Source: Polytrichum commune
Lineage: Eukaryota > Streptophyta > Polytrichopsida > Polytrichales > Polytrichaceae
Assembly (NCBI GenBank): GCA_950295325.1
Contig: OX485806.1
Location: forward strand, 23,126,001 to 23,190,000
Length of the DNA stretch: 64,000 bases
Direction: 5' to 3'
Below, piece by piece: positions 23,431-34,812 of the stretch. Position 1 is the first letter of the stretch, and each line of letters starts with the position of its first letter. The translations under genes were made by a program, and so were the position numbers. Below the pieces are notes generated by a model. It did not search any database. It worked only from the letters and a program-made list of their open reading frames with translations, and had not been told where the DNA came from.

Positions 23431-25112
23431 GAGCCCCCACCATGTAACCTACAATAACCGGTTGTGAGCCATTGGGAGATTTGCTTTAGTCAACTACCAT
23501 TGCTAGGTTCACACCCAATGATAGAATCTCACTCCACCCTAAATTTAGCGGGGGTCACATGGATGTGAATGACGGTTTAAAAAAAAAAACAAACAAATGA
23601 GGGGAGGTTGATAGGGCCTCGACAAGTAGGTGACACCGACTCTCCCCAACACCATGAGTGAGCAGAGGTGCCCATAACCAATCGCTTTAAACATCTCGTG
23701 CCAAATTTGGACAAGTATATGGCGGTGCGAACTTGTCCCGTGTAGGAAGATAGAAATTAGGAGGATTGCAGATGTTTTGGTAATTTTTTAGGAAAAAAAC
23801 CCTGAAAATACGAAAAAGTTAGTCCAAACACATCACTGATGTCGAGAGTCTGCTGTAACCATTCATTTTGAGACGAATTCCTCCTCATTTTTAGCTCACG
23901 GAATCGTGGACATGCGTCATGGCACTATCGGTTCCATGGTGATACCATAACTGAAGTTGGAGACATGACCAGGTCGAATCTACATTTCCACTAGAAACTC
24001 GCGGGGGAAGTGGCCTACGTGGAAACTAACCCTCAGGATCCGTGAAATGTGGAACCTCATTTTAACCACCCATAAAAAAGAAAGTATCGAAATCAATCTC
24101 GACGTGATCGAAATTATGGCACCATATAGATTCCCGATGGGGTCCTACTCTAAGCCTCCACTATTGAGTATCATCAGCCCAAACACGGTGTACGAGACAA
24201 CAAGTTTCTAGTATGTCCTCCACACCCACAAAATAAAACAACCATATTCCAAACCCCACACGACTCCTCAGTATATACGAGAACTGTCATAAACACAATC
24301 CATCTAAAAGTCTCGTTAAGTGACGATTCATCACCATAGGAATCATGGGTCATGGTCATTGGTTCTTTGCCACTACAAGGTAGATCTTCTTCAATCTTCA
24401 TGTCTAATACACTACTACATGTGGGATAAATACATTTATACCTCAAAGAACTACTAGGGGCAACAACTACCCATGATCTATGTTCGGGGAAAACCGACGG
24501 CTAGTTCATTATTAGCCGATGGATTTCCCCTCATGGCCGGTCCAAATTTCCAACCATCAGATGGCAATCCGACTGTAATTTCAATCCTCTGGCAATTAGC
24601 CGATGGACCAAAAAATGTCTCGGAAATGTAGCCGATTCTTCTTGTGAGTTACTGGATTTCAGCCGGAAGCATCCAGAGCGCTATTTGTTTGGGGCATTTG
24701 ATGATGCACTTGAGGAAGTACCCTAAACCTTAAACATTTTGAATTATGCAACCTTTCCATGACCAAATCCAATTGCTTCTATGAAGAATTGGGGGACCCT
24801 TGGCCTTCAAGCGGTGAAGGCATTGCTAGGTTCAATTCCTGCCAAGGATATTAACTCTTCAAATTTAAAGTTTTGAAGATGCCTTTCTTTTCACTTATTC
24901 AAGATTTTGTACTAAGAAATGATTTCTAATAACTTTTCATACATTTTTTAAACAATTAGTGCCGATATGAATTCCATTTAATCGGATATTGGCCAATGAA
25001 AGTATGAAAATATAGGCAATTGGCCGATTGATTTTACAAAAAACCGGCTCTTGCCTATGTAAATTGGAAAAAATCCGACCCTTTGTAGCAACTACCGGCA
25101 ATTAGCCACTAA
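23431..25112. other. Gene-less stretch
   Basis: No gene recognised. Around 24490-24620 and 25000-25105 there are several versions of ATTAGCCGATGG and CCGGCAATTAGCCA in both orientations, which suggests a decayed element with inverted subterminal repeats. No target duplication was found. Confidence 0.45.
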
Positions 25113-25608
25113 GGGGCGGTTTACACTATGGACCATGAAGTCGTCCCACGGCCATCTAAGCGATGTGATTGGACGTTGAAGTCGTCCCAGGACGACTTGG
25201 GTTTACACCAAGGAAAAAATGGCAGAGTGACCACGGAGGTTGAGGTCCACAAATTTGTTTTTTTAAGCCTACTCTATCCACTGCCATGGTCCAATGGGTT
25301 TTCCGTTGGGACAAGCAAAAGAGGTGGTCTAGGAAAAATAGCAAGGGCCCATGTCAGAAAAATGCCGTTTTAATGATTTTTTTGGATTTTTTTAATGATT
25401 TTTTTTCCAACTTAGTTAATGACTCCACTTTTTGGTGCATGGTCATTCTTCATGGTCCACATTCGGTTTACACCTAGTGAAGGGCCCATGAACCATGAAA
25501 ACTAATATTTTAGTAACTCGGACCATGGAAGTCGTCCCATGAAGTCGTCCCATGCAAAATAGGCCTCTTACGTGGGACGACTTCATGGTCCATAGTGTAA
25601 ACCGCCCC
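25113..25608. mobile_element. MITE with perfect 37-bp inverted ends, TAA duplication
   Basis: The left arm begins GGGGCGGTTTACACTATGGA and the right arm is its exact reverse complement over 37 bp. TAA flanks both sides (25110-25112 and 25609-25611). The body is 496 bp. Inside, further copies of GAAGTCGTCCCA occur in direct and inverted orientation. It is a PIF/Harbinger-type non-autonomous element by its duplication and ends. Perfect arms point to a young insertion. Confidence 0.92.
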
Positions 25609-25611
25609 TAA

Positions 25612-26518
25612 GGCTTCAAAAACTTCCCGAACTCTGCCCATGATCCTTAATAGTGGTTGGACCCTGCTTTCAAATCTAAACATGTCTGGAGACAGTTGGG
25701 GCTGTTTTTATTCCCAACTTTATAGTAGTTGAGGTATATCCAAGGAAGTGGGACCGGCACCCAAAAAATTTAGGGATTACTAAAACCCGTAGCCGACATT
25801 TGCACATCCTAATATAGGTGACTAGGTAGAAGAATCAATGCCTAATCCGATATGTTTTTTTTGGGCACAAAGTTCAAACTGCCCGATCGACCATAAACTT
25901 CCATCATCATCATCATCATGGTTTTTTTTTAGGGTTTTTTTTCATTACATTCGCCCTTTTTGTGAGAGGTTGACACATTGAAACACATAATTTGACCACT
26001 CACATCACTTAAATGCAGTCTAGAGCACCGTTTGACGTGGCAAATAAAGGTTGAGGCATCCATGGTCGACCGGGTCAATTTAACCGCTAACTAGGGTCAT
26101 GTAATGCCGACATGGTTGAGATTTTGATATGTTCAGGCGAGCGAAGTCAAGGTTTAGGTGGCAACAACTTGTGATTGAGTACCCTCACAAGAGTTTTGAC
26201 AATTGTCGTACCCAAGCATTAGAATTTAGATGAACGCTTATGAGTTGACCTATAAATCAGGTTTGTGTTACGATTACTTTACTGCTTCGTAATTTGTAGC
26301 AAGTTCCATATTCATGAAAACTATTTTTTTATTTAAAATCTAGCATTCTCCTCGGAATATGTTTCTTATTGGAAGAAAATCAATTCCCCTCTATTGCTCC
26401 TCCTAAACATATGCAAACTCTCTTGTTTTAACGACGGTTATATATGCCTCAACTTTAAGGGTTGTTGCCACTTCTTTTTCTTCCAATCACAAATTAGATT
26501 ACTAACCGTCTACATTGA
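25612..26518. other. Gene-less stretch
   Basis: No gene or repeat family recognised. A short CATCAT repeat lies near 25902-25919. Confidence 0.4.
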
Positions 26519-27107
26519 TATGTGTAATTAGGTTGCCCCATGCTAGTGTACTGATATTCCATATTATTTAGAATTTTTGATATCACAACAACCTCGGGGG
26601 GGGGGGGGGGGCAGTGTGTTTAAAAGGTAAGGATATAGGTGCGAACAACCACTATTTTATAGGGGGGTATTACTTTCAATTTATTTTTTTGACATGCTAT
26701 CATTATGTAATTTTCTACTTTGGGTTAATAGAAAAATGGCTTGGATTACTTATAATTCCAAATTACCTATTATTCCATACCCTATAGTACTTTAAAGATG
26801 TCCAGTGCCATTTTTGATACCCTATATTACTCTTAAGTCCATTTATAATTTTTTTCCCCCATGCTTTAAAAATACCCTATCATTTGTTTGCACGTATATT
26901 GCTACTCCAACTAATGACTACGCCCCCCCCCCCCCGAGACAACAACAAAATGCATGGAATGTTTTTGGTTTTTTTTTAATACAATTTCAATTTCATTTTT
27001 AAAAATTGTGGTTGCTATAGGATGAATAAACAACGTTATAAGTTTTTGTAATTTGATTTTGACCCAAGGTAATTTCCATGGGTAAAGAGGCAACCTAATT
27101 GCACATA
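26519..27107. mobile_element. TIR element F
   Basis: The left end TATGTGTAATTAGGTTGCC is matched by the right end GGCAACCTAATTGCACATA, with one change in 19 bp. A poly-G run (26596-26611) and a poly-C run (26923-26935) lie inside. The right part reappears inverted at 30258-30380. Non-coding. Confidence 0.7.
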
Positions 27108-28424
27108 TAAGTGTAAACCTATTACATTGCTTTCAATAGATATTTCACCTGCTATGGACTTGTGGAACATATACCTAGTTACTCTACGCTGATACGGTAG
27201 TATTGACATGTTGAATAGAGGTCATATAAATGTCATGAGATCCATTCGTAGCATGGGTTTATTTGAGCATGAACTTGGATTGCATCATAATTCAAGGTCA
27301 CTTCCATGGGCCGGCTTTCTTACAACATTATGTAGCTCTTGTCTAATGTTTAGTGGGCCGGACCCATGGATTGACATTCTAGGATTTATGGTGTGTTGTT
27401 TGCATCTTGTAGTAGTTTCAAACTCAGTCTCAAGCCATTTGGGGCAAGTGAGGTATGGTTGTTGATCGTCATTTCATTCATTGTTATTAGTTGGATGTCT
27501 TGGGTCGGTTTGCACTTCAAAATATCATATATTCGGCACCCAGTTGTGTGCTACTGAAGATTGTTATGCCAACTTCCAAGTGCATGAATGATACTCTTGA
27601 CACCTTCCCAAAGCACTTTAGCACTTCAAATATGCTCCCATGGCATGGTAACCATGCAAGAGTTTCAACAAAAAGAGTACCTTGCGGGCCAAGGGGGGCC
27701 CTTTGTCGGCACATAGATCTCAAGATTAGTTGGAATTGGAATACCGAACTCTTGGTTGTTGTTTTGTTTCGTGGTAGCTTGGGGGCTGTCCTTGGTGGTG
27801 GGTTTAGGGTTGTCCTTTGTGGTTGGTGCTCAAATTTTCCCTTTTATGTGGCGGTGTCGCATGGTTGAGGCGCCCCCTGCGGCCCCTGTCTTTCTTGGTG
27901 TCGGCTTATTGGCCTTTTGTCTCAAGAAGTATACAAACGATAAAATGACAACTAAACCGATGTTGTTCTTTTGAGTATTTAAGCATGAATAGCATCAATA
28001 TATCACCTCGATATTTGTTGGGTCGTGGTGGTAAATTAAAAAAGAGGATTGAGCACATTTTAACATGTAGTTGTTGTGAACACCATTTGCTTCAAATATG
28101 ATTTTTTAAAGCGTTGACTATGGGTGTGGTCAAAATGAACCTAGGTTGTCATGTTCAAATCATGTGTTGTCATGTTCAAATCATGTGTTGTCATGTTCAA
28201 ATCATGTTCATATTAAACAAACATCTGTAAGGTTAACTTTTTGTGAGGATCATGATTAGGCATAGTTACAAAATGAGATGGTTACATAGTGTGAAATAAG
28301 AAGGATATGGAACTTGTTGGAAGTGTCATCCGCTTGGATGAACGGCTGATTATATCATTATTTTCAGGTTATACAAGTGCAAGTCGTTGAACACACATAA
28401 GTTGTTTGGATAGGCTAACTTAGG
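27108..28424. other. Gene-less stretch
   Basis: The open frames of 85 and 125 codons at 27208-27868 show no domain, no compositional bias towards coding, and no splice-consistent extension. A three-copy 21-bp repeat is at 28145-28207. Confidence 0.4.
28145..28207. repeat. Three tandem copies of a 21-bp unit
   Basis: GTTGTCATGTTCAAATCATG plus T is repeated three times without change. Confidence 0.9.
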
Positions 28425-28720
28425 TTGGGTTTGAACTAGGGTTTAGGACCAAAGAGACTCCAAAGTTGCACAATTTTATTGGATGAAAGTAATATTTTGG
28501 ACCCAAGAAGTTTACACTAGGGTCCCAAGTATGAAAAAAATGAAAGTTCACTTATATGGCATCAATTTCGTGCGAATCTCAAGAATCCCCACTCAATAAA
28601 TCCTCCTCATAGTTTGAGAAACCAATCTTGAGTTTGAAAGGAAGGTCCATTAAGAAGTGTTTTTATTACCCAAGTTTTTTGGAGCTAGACTTGAATGTAA
28701 AACCATCCTTCATCTTATAA
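28425..28720 (+). repeat. Family E copy 1
   Basis: It is similar throughout to 45755-46090: both run from a GGTTGGG/GGGTGGG start, through CAAGTATGAAAA/CAAAGTATGAAAA and TAGTTTGAGAAACCAATCTT, to AAGGTCCATTA and CAAGTTT. A partial relative is at 7312-7400. Non-coding. Confidence 0.7.
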
Positions 28721-30257
28721 ATCAAGAATTCAAGTGGTTCCCATAGGGAATGGCCTTGGAATGGCAAGTTGCTATACTCCAAACTCTTTGAGTATGGCTA
28801 AGTGCAAGAGATCAATCTCACATGCACATGGAGTGAAGACAAACAACCCGGGGGTGAACCCTTCATACAAAGTTATGGCTAAGAAATAGAAAGAAGTAGA
28901 TATACCACAAAATTTTATATAGAAATGTAATAGCATACCATATGTGCTCAAGAAAAAAACTTGCAAACTTGGGCCTCCAGTATTTGTGGATAAAAATAAT
29001 TCACTGTTGCTCAACCAACGTATTACTCACAAAACCCACCCCTATGGGAGCATTTTGATGTTCAAAATGTTTCAAAATGGGCTCCAAGTGATATCCCAAG
29101 TGGATTGACCGCAATTCACTCAAAATAATTAACACTTACTCTACCCCCCCTGGGGATACCTTGAGACCAAACCTCAAACCATAGGGTTTTGGGTTGGTCA
29201 TGGGGGATGACGGTGGATGTGCCATTCATATACTTGATGAAATATGAAGTTGTTGGATGATTGTCTCTATCTTAAGTCCTATCCTATAATCTCCTCTTTA
29301 TGTATACCTTTTTAAAATAAAATAATTTACATGTGGGTCCAATGTTTGATTATATATATTTATTGCCAAGGAAAGAAAAATACCCTGGACCTATATGTAT
29401 ATATTGTAAACCATAATCATGATTAAGACTCTTCAACACACCCATGTGATGCAAGTATGGAAATTCAGTGCACTCCTTGGGACAAACAACATCTTCAAAT
29501 CACAAATAGATATGTAACAGGGTAGATGCTTCCCGGATGATCCGAGTAGTGCAACTTGCACAAACTTAGCAAGATGGCATGGGGCCGGTTGGAAATTCGT
29601 GATGTCTATGTGAACTCATCCATCATGGAATAAGAGGCACATAGAAAAACCACCCCTTTCCCCCTATACTAGTTGAGGATCAATTTTAGTTATGTAGGAC
29701 CAATCGAAACGAATTAACAACAAATGTTGTTGATTTTGCTAGAGAGTGACGGGGGCAACAAAATCATCAACCAGGGGTTGATTGGAGCTTTGTGGTTTCT
29801 ATGTAAATGCATTGTTGATGAAGGGGCCTTATTGAATACCAAACTCTATAAGGTAGAAGCACGTATAGTGAACACATAGAACACCAAAGACCCTTCACAT
29901 GCATAAAATACTTCATATTGCTTTTCAAAATATTAGCAAATCTATTAAGTGGTCAATGCACTTGAGTTCATCAAATTTTGACGTGTGCAATTTAGATAGT
30001 CATAATATCAGAAGTCAAGATTCCCCTTTGCAAGGCAAAGTGGTTGTATTACTCCCCAATAAAGTGGACAACGTAAATTGTAACATTTTATCTCTTTCAA
30101 CCAACGTGGAGCCTTTTTGGTTCTTGGAATTACACTAGGATTGTTCATGTTGAGTTACATAGCTTGACTTTGAGACAAAGTACATGTGTCAGAATTGGGG
30201 TTGTCAGTGAACAATCCTACCTTCAGTCGAGGACCGATTGAGTCATTCCAAGTACAC
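28721..30257. other. Gene-less stretch
   Basis: No gene, RNA or repeat family recognised in 1.5 kb. Confidence 0.4.
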
Positions 30258-30380
30258 AAATATGTGCAATTAAGTTGCCTGTGCGAATAGGTTGCCTCTT
30301 TACCATGCACATTGCCCTCTGGTTAAAATCAAACCATACAAACTTATAAATTTGTTCATTCATCCGTATATCAACCACTT
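30258..30380 (-). repeat. Family F fragment
   Basis: It matches the reverse complement of about 26995-27107: ATATGTGCAATTAAGTTGCC, then AGGTTGCCTCTTTACC, then AAAATCAAACCA and AACTTATAA. Confidence 0.65.
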
Positions 30381-30599
30381 GATATATAAGAAAGAAAAAC
30401 GGTTACCGTTATTTATTTTATTTTATTTATTACTATGCTAATGAAAAGAAATAAAAAATTGTAGTCAATAAATCAGTGTAGATCTCTAATAACCACAGAC
30501 ACTAAGTTGGAACCTCTTGAGATGCCATTTTCTGTAGTCAAATTGTACAAATAGACTAAAATATGGGGAGGCCTAAGGTATATCATTTTGTATAGCAAA

Positions 30600-33500
30600 G
30601 TTATTTTCCCCATGAAGGGGGCCGCAGATAGAGGCGCATAGTTTGTTGAATTTGCGAGCCTAGAGTAGCGGGTGCGACAGCAGCAGCAAACCAGGGGGGG
30701 TTCGAGACTTGAGCCCAAAGGGGGCAGTGGCGAAAGGTGGCGAAACTCCGGTCCAAGGGCGACAGGCTCGTGTGGCGAAAGGTGGCGAAAGTATCCACGC
30801 TCTTAGTCCGTCTCCTCGCATTAGCGCCCCCTCCGCTGGCTCGCACTTCCCTTCCCTTCCCTTCCCTTCCCTCCCCTTCCTCCCTGCCTGTCTGTCTGTC
30901 TGCGCTCGCTATATTTGCCAACGTCCGCCCGACTTGCAGCCTCGCTCTTTCATCGGTGTGGTGCAGTGCTGTGCAGCGTCTTCGCCTCCTTCTCTGTGCG
31001 TTTTCTATTCTGGATTTCTGTACGCATGGTTCACGCTTTGGTGCCCGAAAGCGGCGGGGGGAGGGGGGTGTTGGGGGGGGGGGGGGGTGGGAGAGAGAGT
31101 GAGAGGGAGGGAGAGAGAGAGGGAGAGTGAGAGAGAGTGTTTGTTCGGTCTGGAGCTAGAGATTGACGCGAGAGTCATCTGCTGTAACCGTTTTTTAATC
31201 CGCTCCGATAACGGTCCTCGTGCTTTACGCCATAGGTCGTATGGTTTACTGGCCACGAGTTTCAATTCGGTATGCAGCAGGGTCTTGGTTGTTCACCGAA
31301 AGGAGATTGGGATGTTGTTCATGCAGATGTGCCTGACTAGTGCAGCTTATTGGAGTGGAGGCTGGCAATGGCAGTTAGATGTACAATCCAACTGTTCCGC
31401 TGTTTGTTGTATATATTAGAGCCTCGGCATTCTGGCTGATTCGATTTGACTCGATGAGAGAGGGCGAGATGGACCGGAAGAAGCTTCAATTGTTCCAATC
31501 CGCGAATCTTGCGTGCGGACTCATTCATTGATCAGCATATGTACCGTCGTTTTGAGCTTCCTCCAAAATTTGTATGGAATGCTTAAGTATGTATCAGGAG
31601 AACTCCACTTGTATTCGAGGAATCCAACAAATGAGCGCATTAAGTCAATTTTCCCGCAACTAGTATTTGAGAGTTTCTGGCCGCGCTGAATATCTGTTTA
31701 CCTATGTGCACATCGGCGCTTTAGCCTCTTCTGATCTGTATCGGTGCTGGTGAAAGGAATTTTTCTTCCGCCGCTTGATTCCGTAGCTGAGTGGCAGTTG
31801 TCGTATAATCGAGTTTATATTGCATTCAACGTTTTTTGTGGTTGTTATTGTATGCTCACAATGTTGAGAACAACGCAAGTGCTTTGGCAATTTCCCGGTT
31901 CTTACTTCTCCTGTTTGATCAAGATGTAGCTTCACCTGCCATAACAGCACTTTTTGGGTTATATTGCCCGCAAATGCCGAGCTTCTTGCTCCGGAAAATG
32001 CGTGTCTGAACAACTCTGATCTTCTCCCGCCAGCCTTCTTCACTTTTCTTGCAAGTATACTGCAGCTGGTGACGGGCCTTTAGCTTCAAGCCCCTAGTAC
32101 AACAATAAAAAAACCTGGCAAAACTAACGGCGCTTAAAATACTTAGTTCTTCCTTGTAAAGTGTGTACTTCTTTATCGCCTTGTAATGTAAGTCTCGAGT
32201 TTGGCTACGATATCCGGGTAATAAACTATTTGGTGGCGTTGTCGCATCCTTACGTTGGGATATGTCCTTCTCAAGCCTGTCTGGACCTGTAGATACTTAT
32301 AAACGTCTGCTGAGCTTGCTTGCACAAGATATATACCCGCTGTACTATAACACATATTTTTACATTTATACACCCCATAGCGGAGGCGCAATGGTGCTCA
32401 CTCCGTTGATATTGGTGAATATACTGAAGAAGTGTCCGTCGCTCAACTTGTGAACATCGTCCATTGGTGGATCGTAAGCTGCGCTTGAGGTAGTTGACTT
32501 CTTATATACCTATCACTACTGATCAAAATGTCCGACTGCAGCTTTTTATAATGAGTTGCTTACGAGACACTGTTCTTTAGAGGTCTAAGTTTGTTCAGGA
32601 CTGGACCTCATGAGGTAGAAGTCCTCTGAAATGCACTCAACAGTCCTCCAGTTTAATTTTCAGTTTTAGTGCTCAGGTATCTTGACATTATGTGCTGTTC
32701 CCCAAAGATTAGATGTAAGCCTCCAAAGTCTTTAGTGTAGGTGTGAATGTTGTTCTCAGCAGTTAGATTTGTTAATGTTGGCCCTACATCGATGAACGTC
32801 ATCGTAGTAAGTACAATAGGAGCACCTGTCGAAGACTTTTAGACCTGCTACCTATATATAAATGCGAGCAGCGTGCACTACGTATCATTGCCTTGGTGGC
32901 GGCAAGTGCACCTGGCACCGCTCCCTCCAATCTGAAGCCAAAACTCCAAATCACTCAAGCGTGTGTGATTAGTGTGTGCACGTGTGAGATTTTTCTCTCT
33001 CGTGTGCACAATTTAAAACTTCAGTCAACTAGTATCTGTAAGTTCTCAGCCTTTGATAGGAAGGTCAGACTAGGTGATTTGTGCGTGTGCGCCTACTTTC
33101 TTGCTTTATAAATGAGCTGGTTGCTTCTGCCAACCTGCCCAAAGTCTTCGAGACATACAAGTTGAACTTAGAGACAAATGTTCTCGTCATGGAACTACCC
33201 TTGACTACTCTTGACTAGTGGTGATAACTTATGTGTATCTCCGTCACAAACCAATACTGACGTAGTGCTCTGACGCTTTAGGTCCATCTCGCGTCCATCC
33301 TCACTTCCATTGATGTTTCTCTTGTAAACGTTTATTAGTATCTATTCGTAAGGATTGGACAAGGTCGTGTGCCTATGCTACGACATTACAAACTACATTA
33401 GCTCCTCAACGGGGAATCCATCCTAACCTATATTGTTGCTGTGTAATTGAGCCTTGAGTGAAGAAAATGTTATGCCACGAAAAGCATCCAACTTATCTAA

Positions 33501-34812
33501 CGCTGGCCATGCTACATAGTGAAATTTGCTCACGTTCTAAAAGGGTCCACCGCCTTTTCTGTACAGTGAAGGAAGTCGGGAAGTGTCCCCCGGCTATGCT
33601 CACGACGAGCGAACATCAAAATTTACGAAGCTATCGAATGAGCACAACCGGAAGATATATAGCTGGAACTTGGCGCTTACGATTTAAGCAGACGTTGACT
33701 ATTGAGCAAGGTCATTTTTGTCTCAATCCCGTCTTCGTTGAGTATCACGAGACGCTAGAAATACAAGTCCTGATGTGAGCAAGATGACCTGTGTGTCGCT
33801 GTCCAGGCTTCAGGCATATGCACAACCAGAACTCCCACTCGAGTTTCTGAAGATCAAGCCGATCATTACGATATAGATCTTATTAAAATTACACCAAGGT
33901 CATGATATCGACGCGGACGGAAGGGTTATGGTCCTGCAGTGCTATCTAATGACGGTGTTACAACACCTTTTAGCCTTACTACCATTCTCATTTCTGAATT
34001 GCTAACTCGTCAATAACCTTGTAGATATCATTACAAAATACTAACTTATTTGCATGTTCTTGCGGCCTTGGAGTTACATGATTGGTATATCGTGAATTTG
34101 TGAGTCATTCCTCCTGTGAACCTGGATGTTACCTGATAAACTTATCCACTGACATGTTCGTAACATCAGCGGCATTAAGTCTATTGCTATGTCACTGCTC
34201 CAGGAACCATGGTGTCTGAAGCTTATGATGTACTTTGATCAAGTTATATGAGTACAGTCATCTTATCACTTTGAGAATATTACTGAAGTTGAACACAGGA
34301 ATAAAGTCATTCTTGACGGAGACTAACACTATCAGTAGTTGTTCTTACACGAGATTGATCTAACAAGATACGGAGGCCTTTGTTGATTTCGACTGAACAC
34401 AATTAATCTAGAGATTTCGTGTCAGAAACAGGGAGCCAATAGATATGACTAACTGACTATTACTGTTCAGGGCCCTTGACAAGCTAGTGCGTGCAATGCT
34501 AGGTTCTTAAACCAGGATGACCACTCTATAGATTTCTTGTGAGTAGTTGTACTTTCTTTACATGCCTCTCTTTGACGACTAATCATAGGGGCTTGTTCCT
34601 TTATCGAGTTTCTTCCTGATTTGATGGAGCTCTTTGATTCTAGGATAGGCTTTGTCGTCATAATTTCCCACCTATTTCTGTTTTGGATATAGATTCAGCG
34701 CATGACTCCAAGGCTTAATAGGTCTTGGGCACATGGCTTATGGACTGAACATTTGAAACTCTCTGCCGTGACAGAAATCAGCACGGTGTCGTGGACCTAG
34801 GCCAAGACCTCC
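30600..34812 (+). promoter_or_regulatory. Presumed promoter and 5' leader of GIF
   Basis: This stretch is more GC-balanced than its surroundings and free of the window's repeat families. It starts with three copies of GTGGCGAAA near 30730-30790, then a (CTTCC)n/(TCTG)n pyrimidine tract at 30845-30902, which is typical of plant transcription start regions. A poly-G and GA tract follows at 31060-31140. An in-frame TAG lies at 34798-34800, 12 bases before the first GIF ATG, and the bases before the ATG (ACCTAG) could be a splice acceptor. One or more leader introns are therefore likely but cannot be placed. A 236-codon open frame at 30709-31419 crosses the low-complexity tract and was not accepted as a gene. 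Confidence 0.45.

Noticed and set aside
27208-27868. Open frames of 85 and 125 codons
   Set aside because: No domain, no homologous block elsewhere in the window, overlapping frames on the other strand, and no splice-linked partners.
30709-31419. A 236-codon open frame before GIF
   Set aside because: It runs through pyrimidine, poly-G and GA tracts and has competing frames of similar length on both strands. There is no recognisable domain. It is more likely leader DNA.
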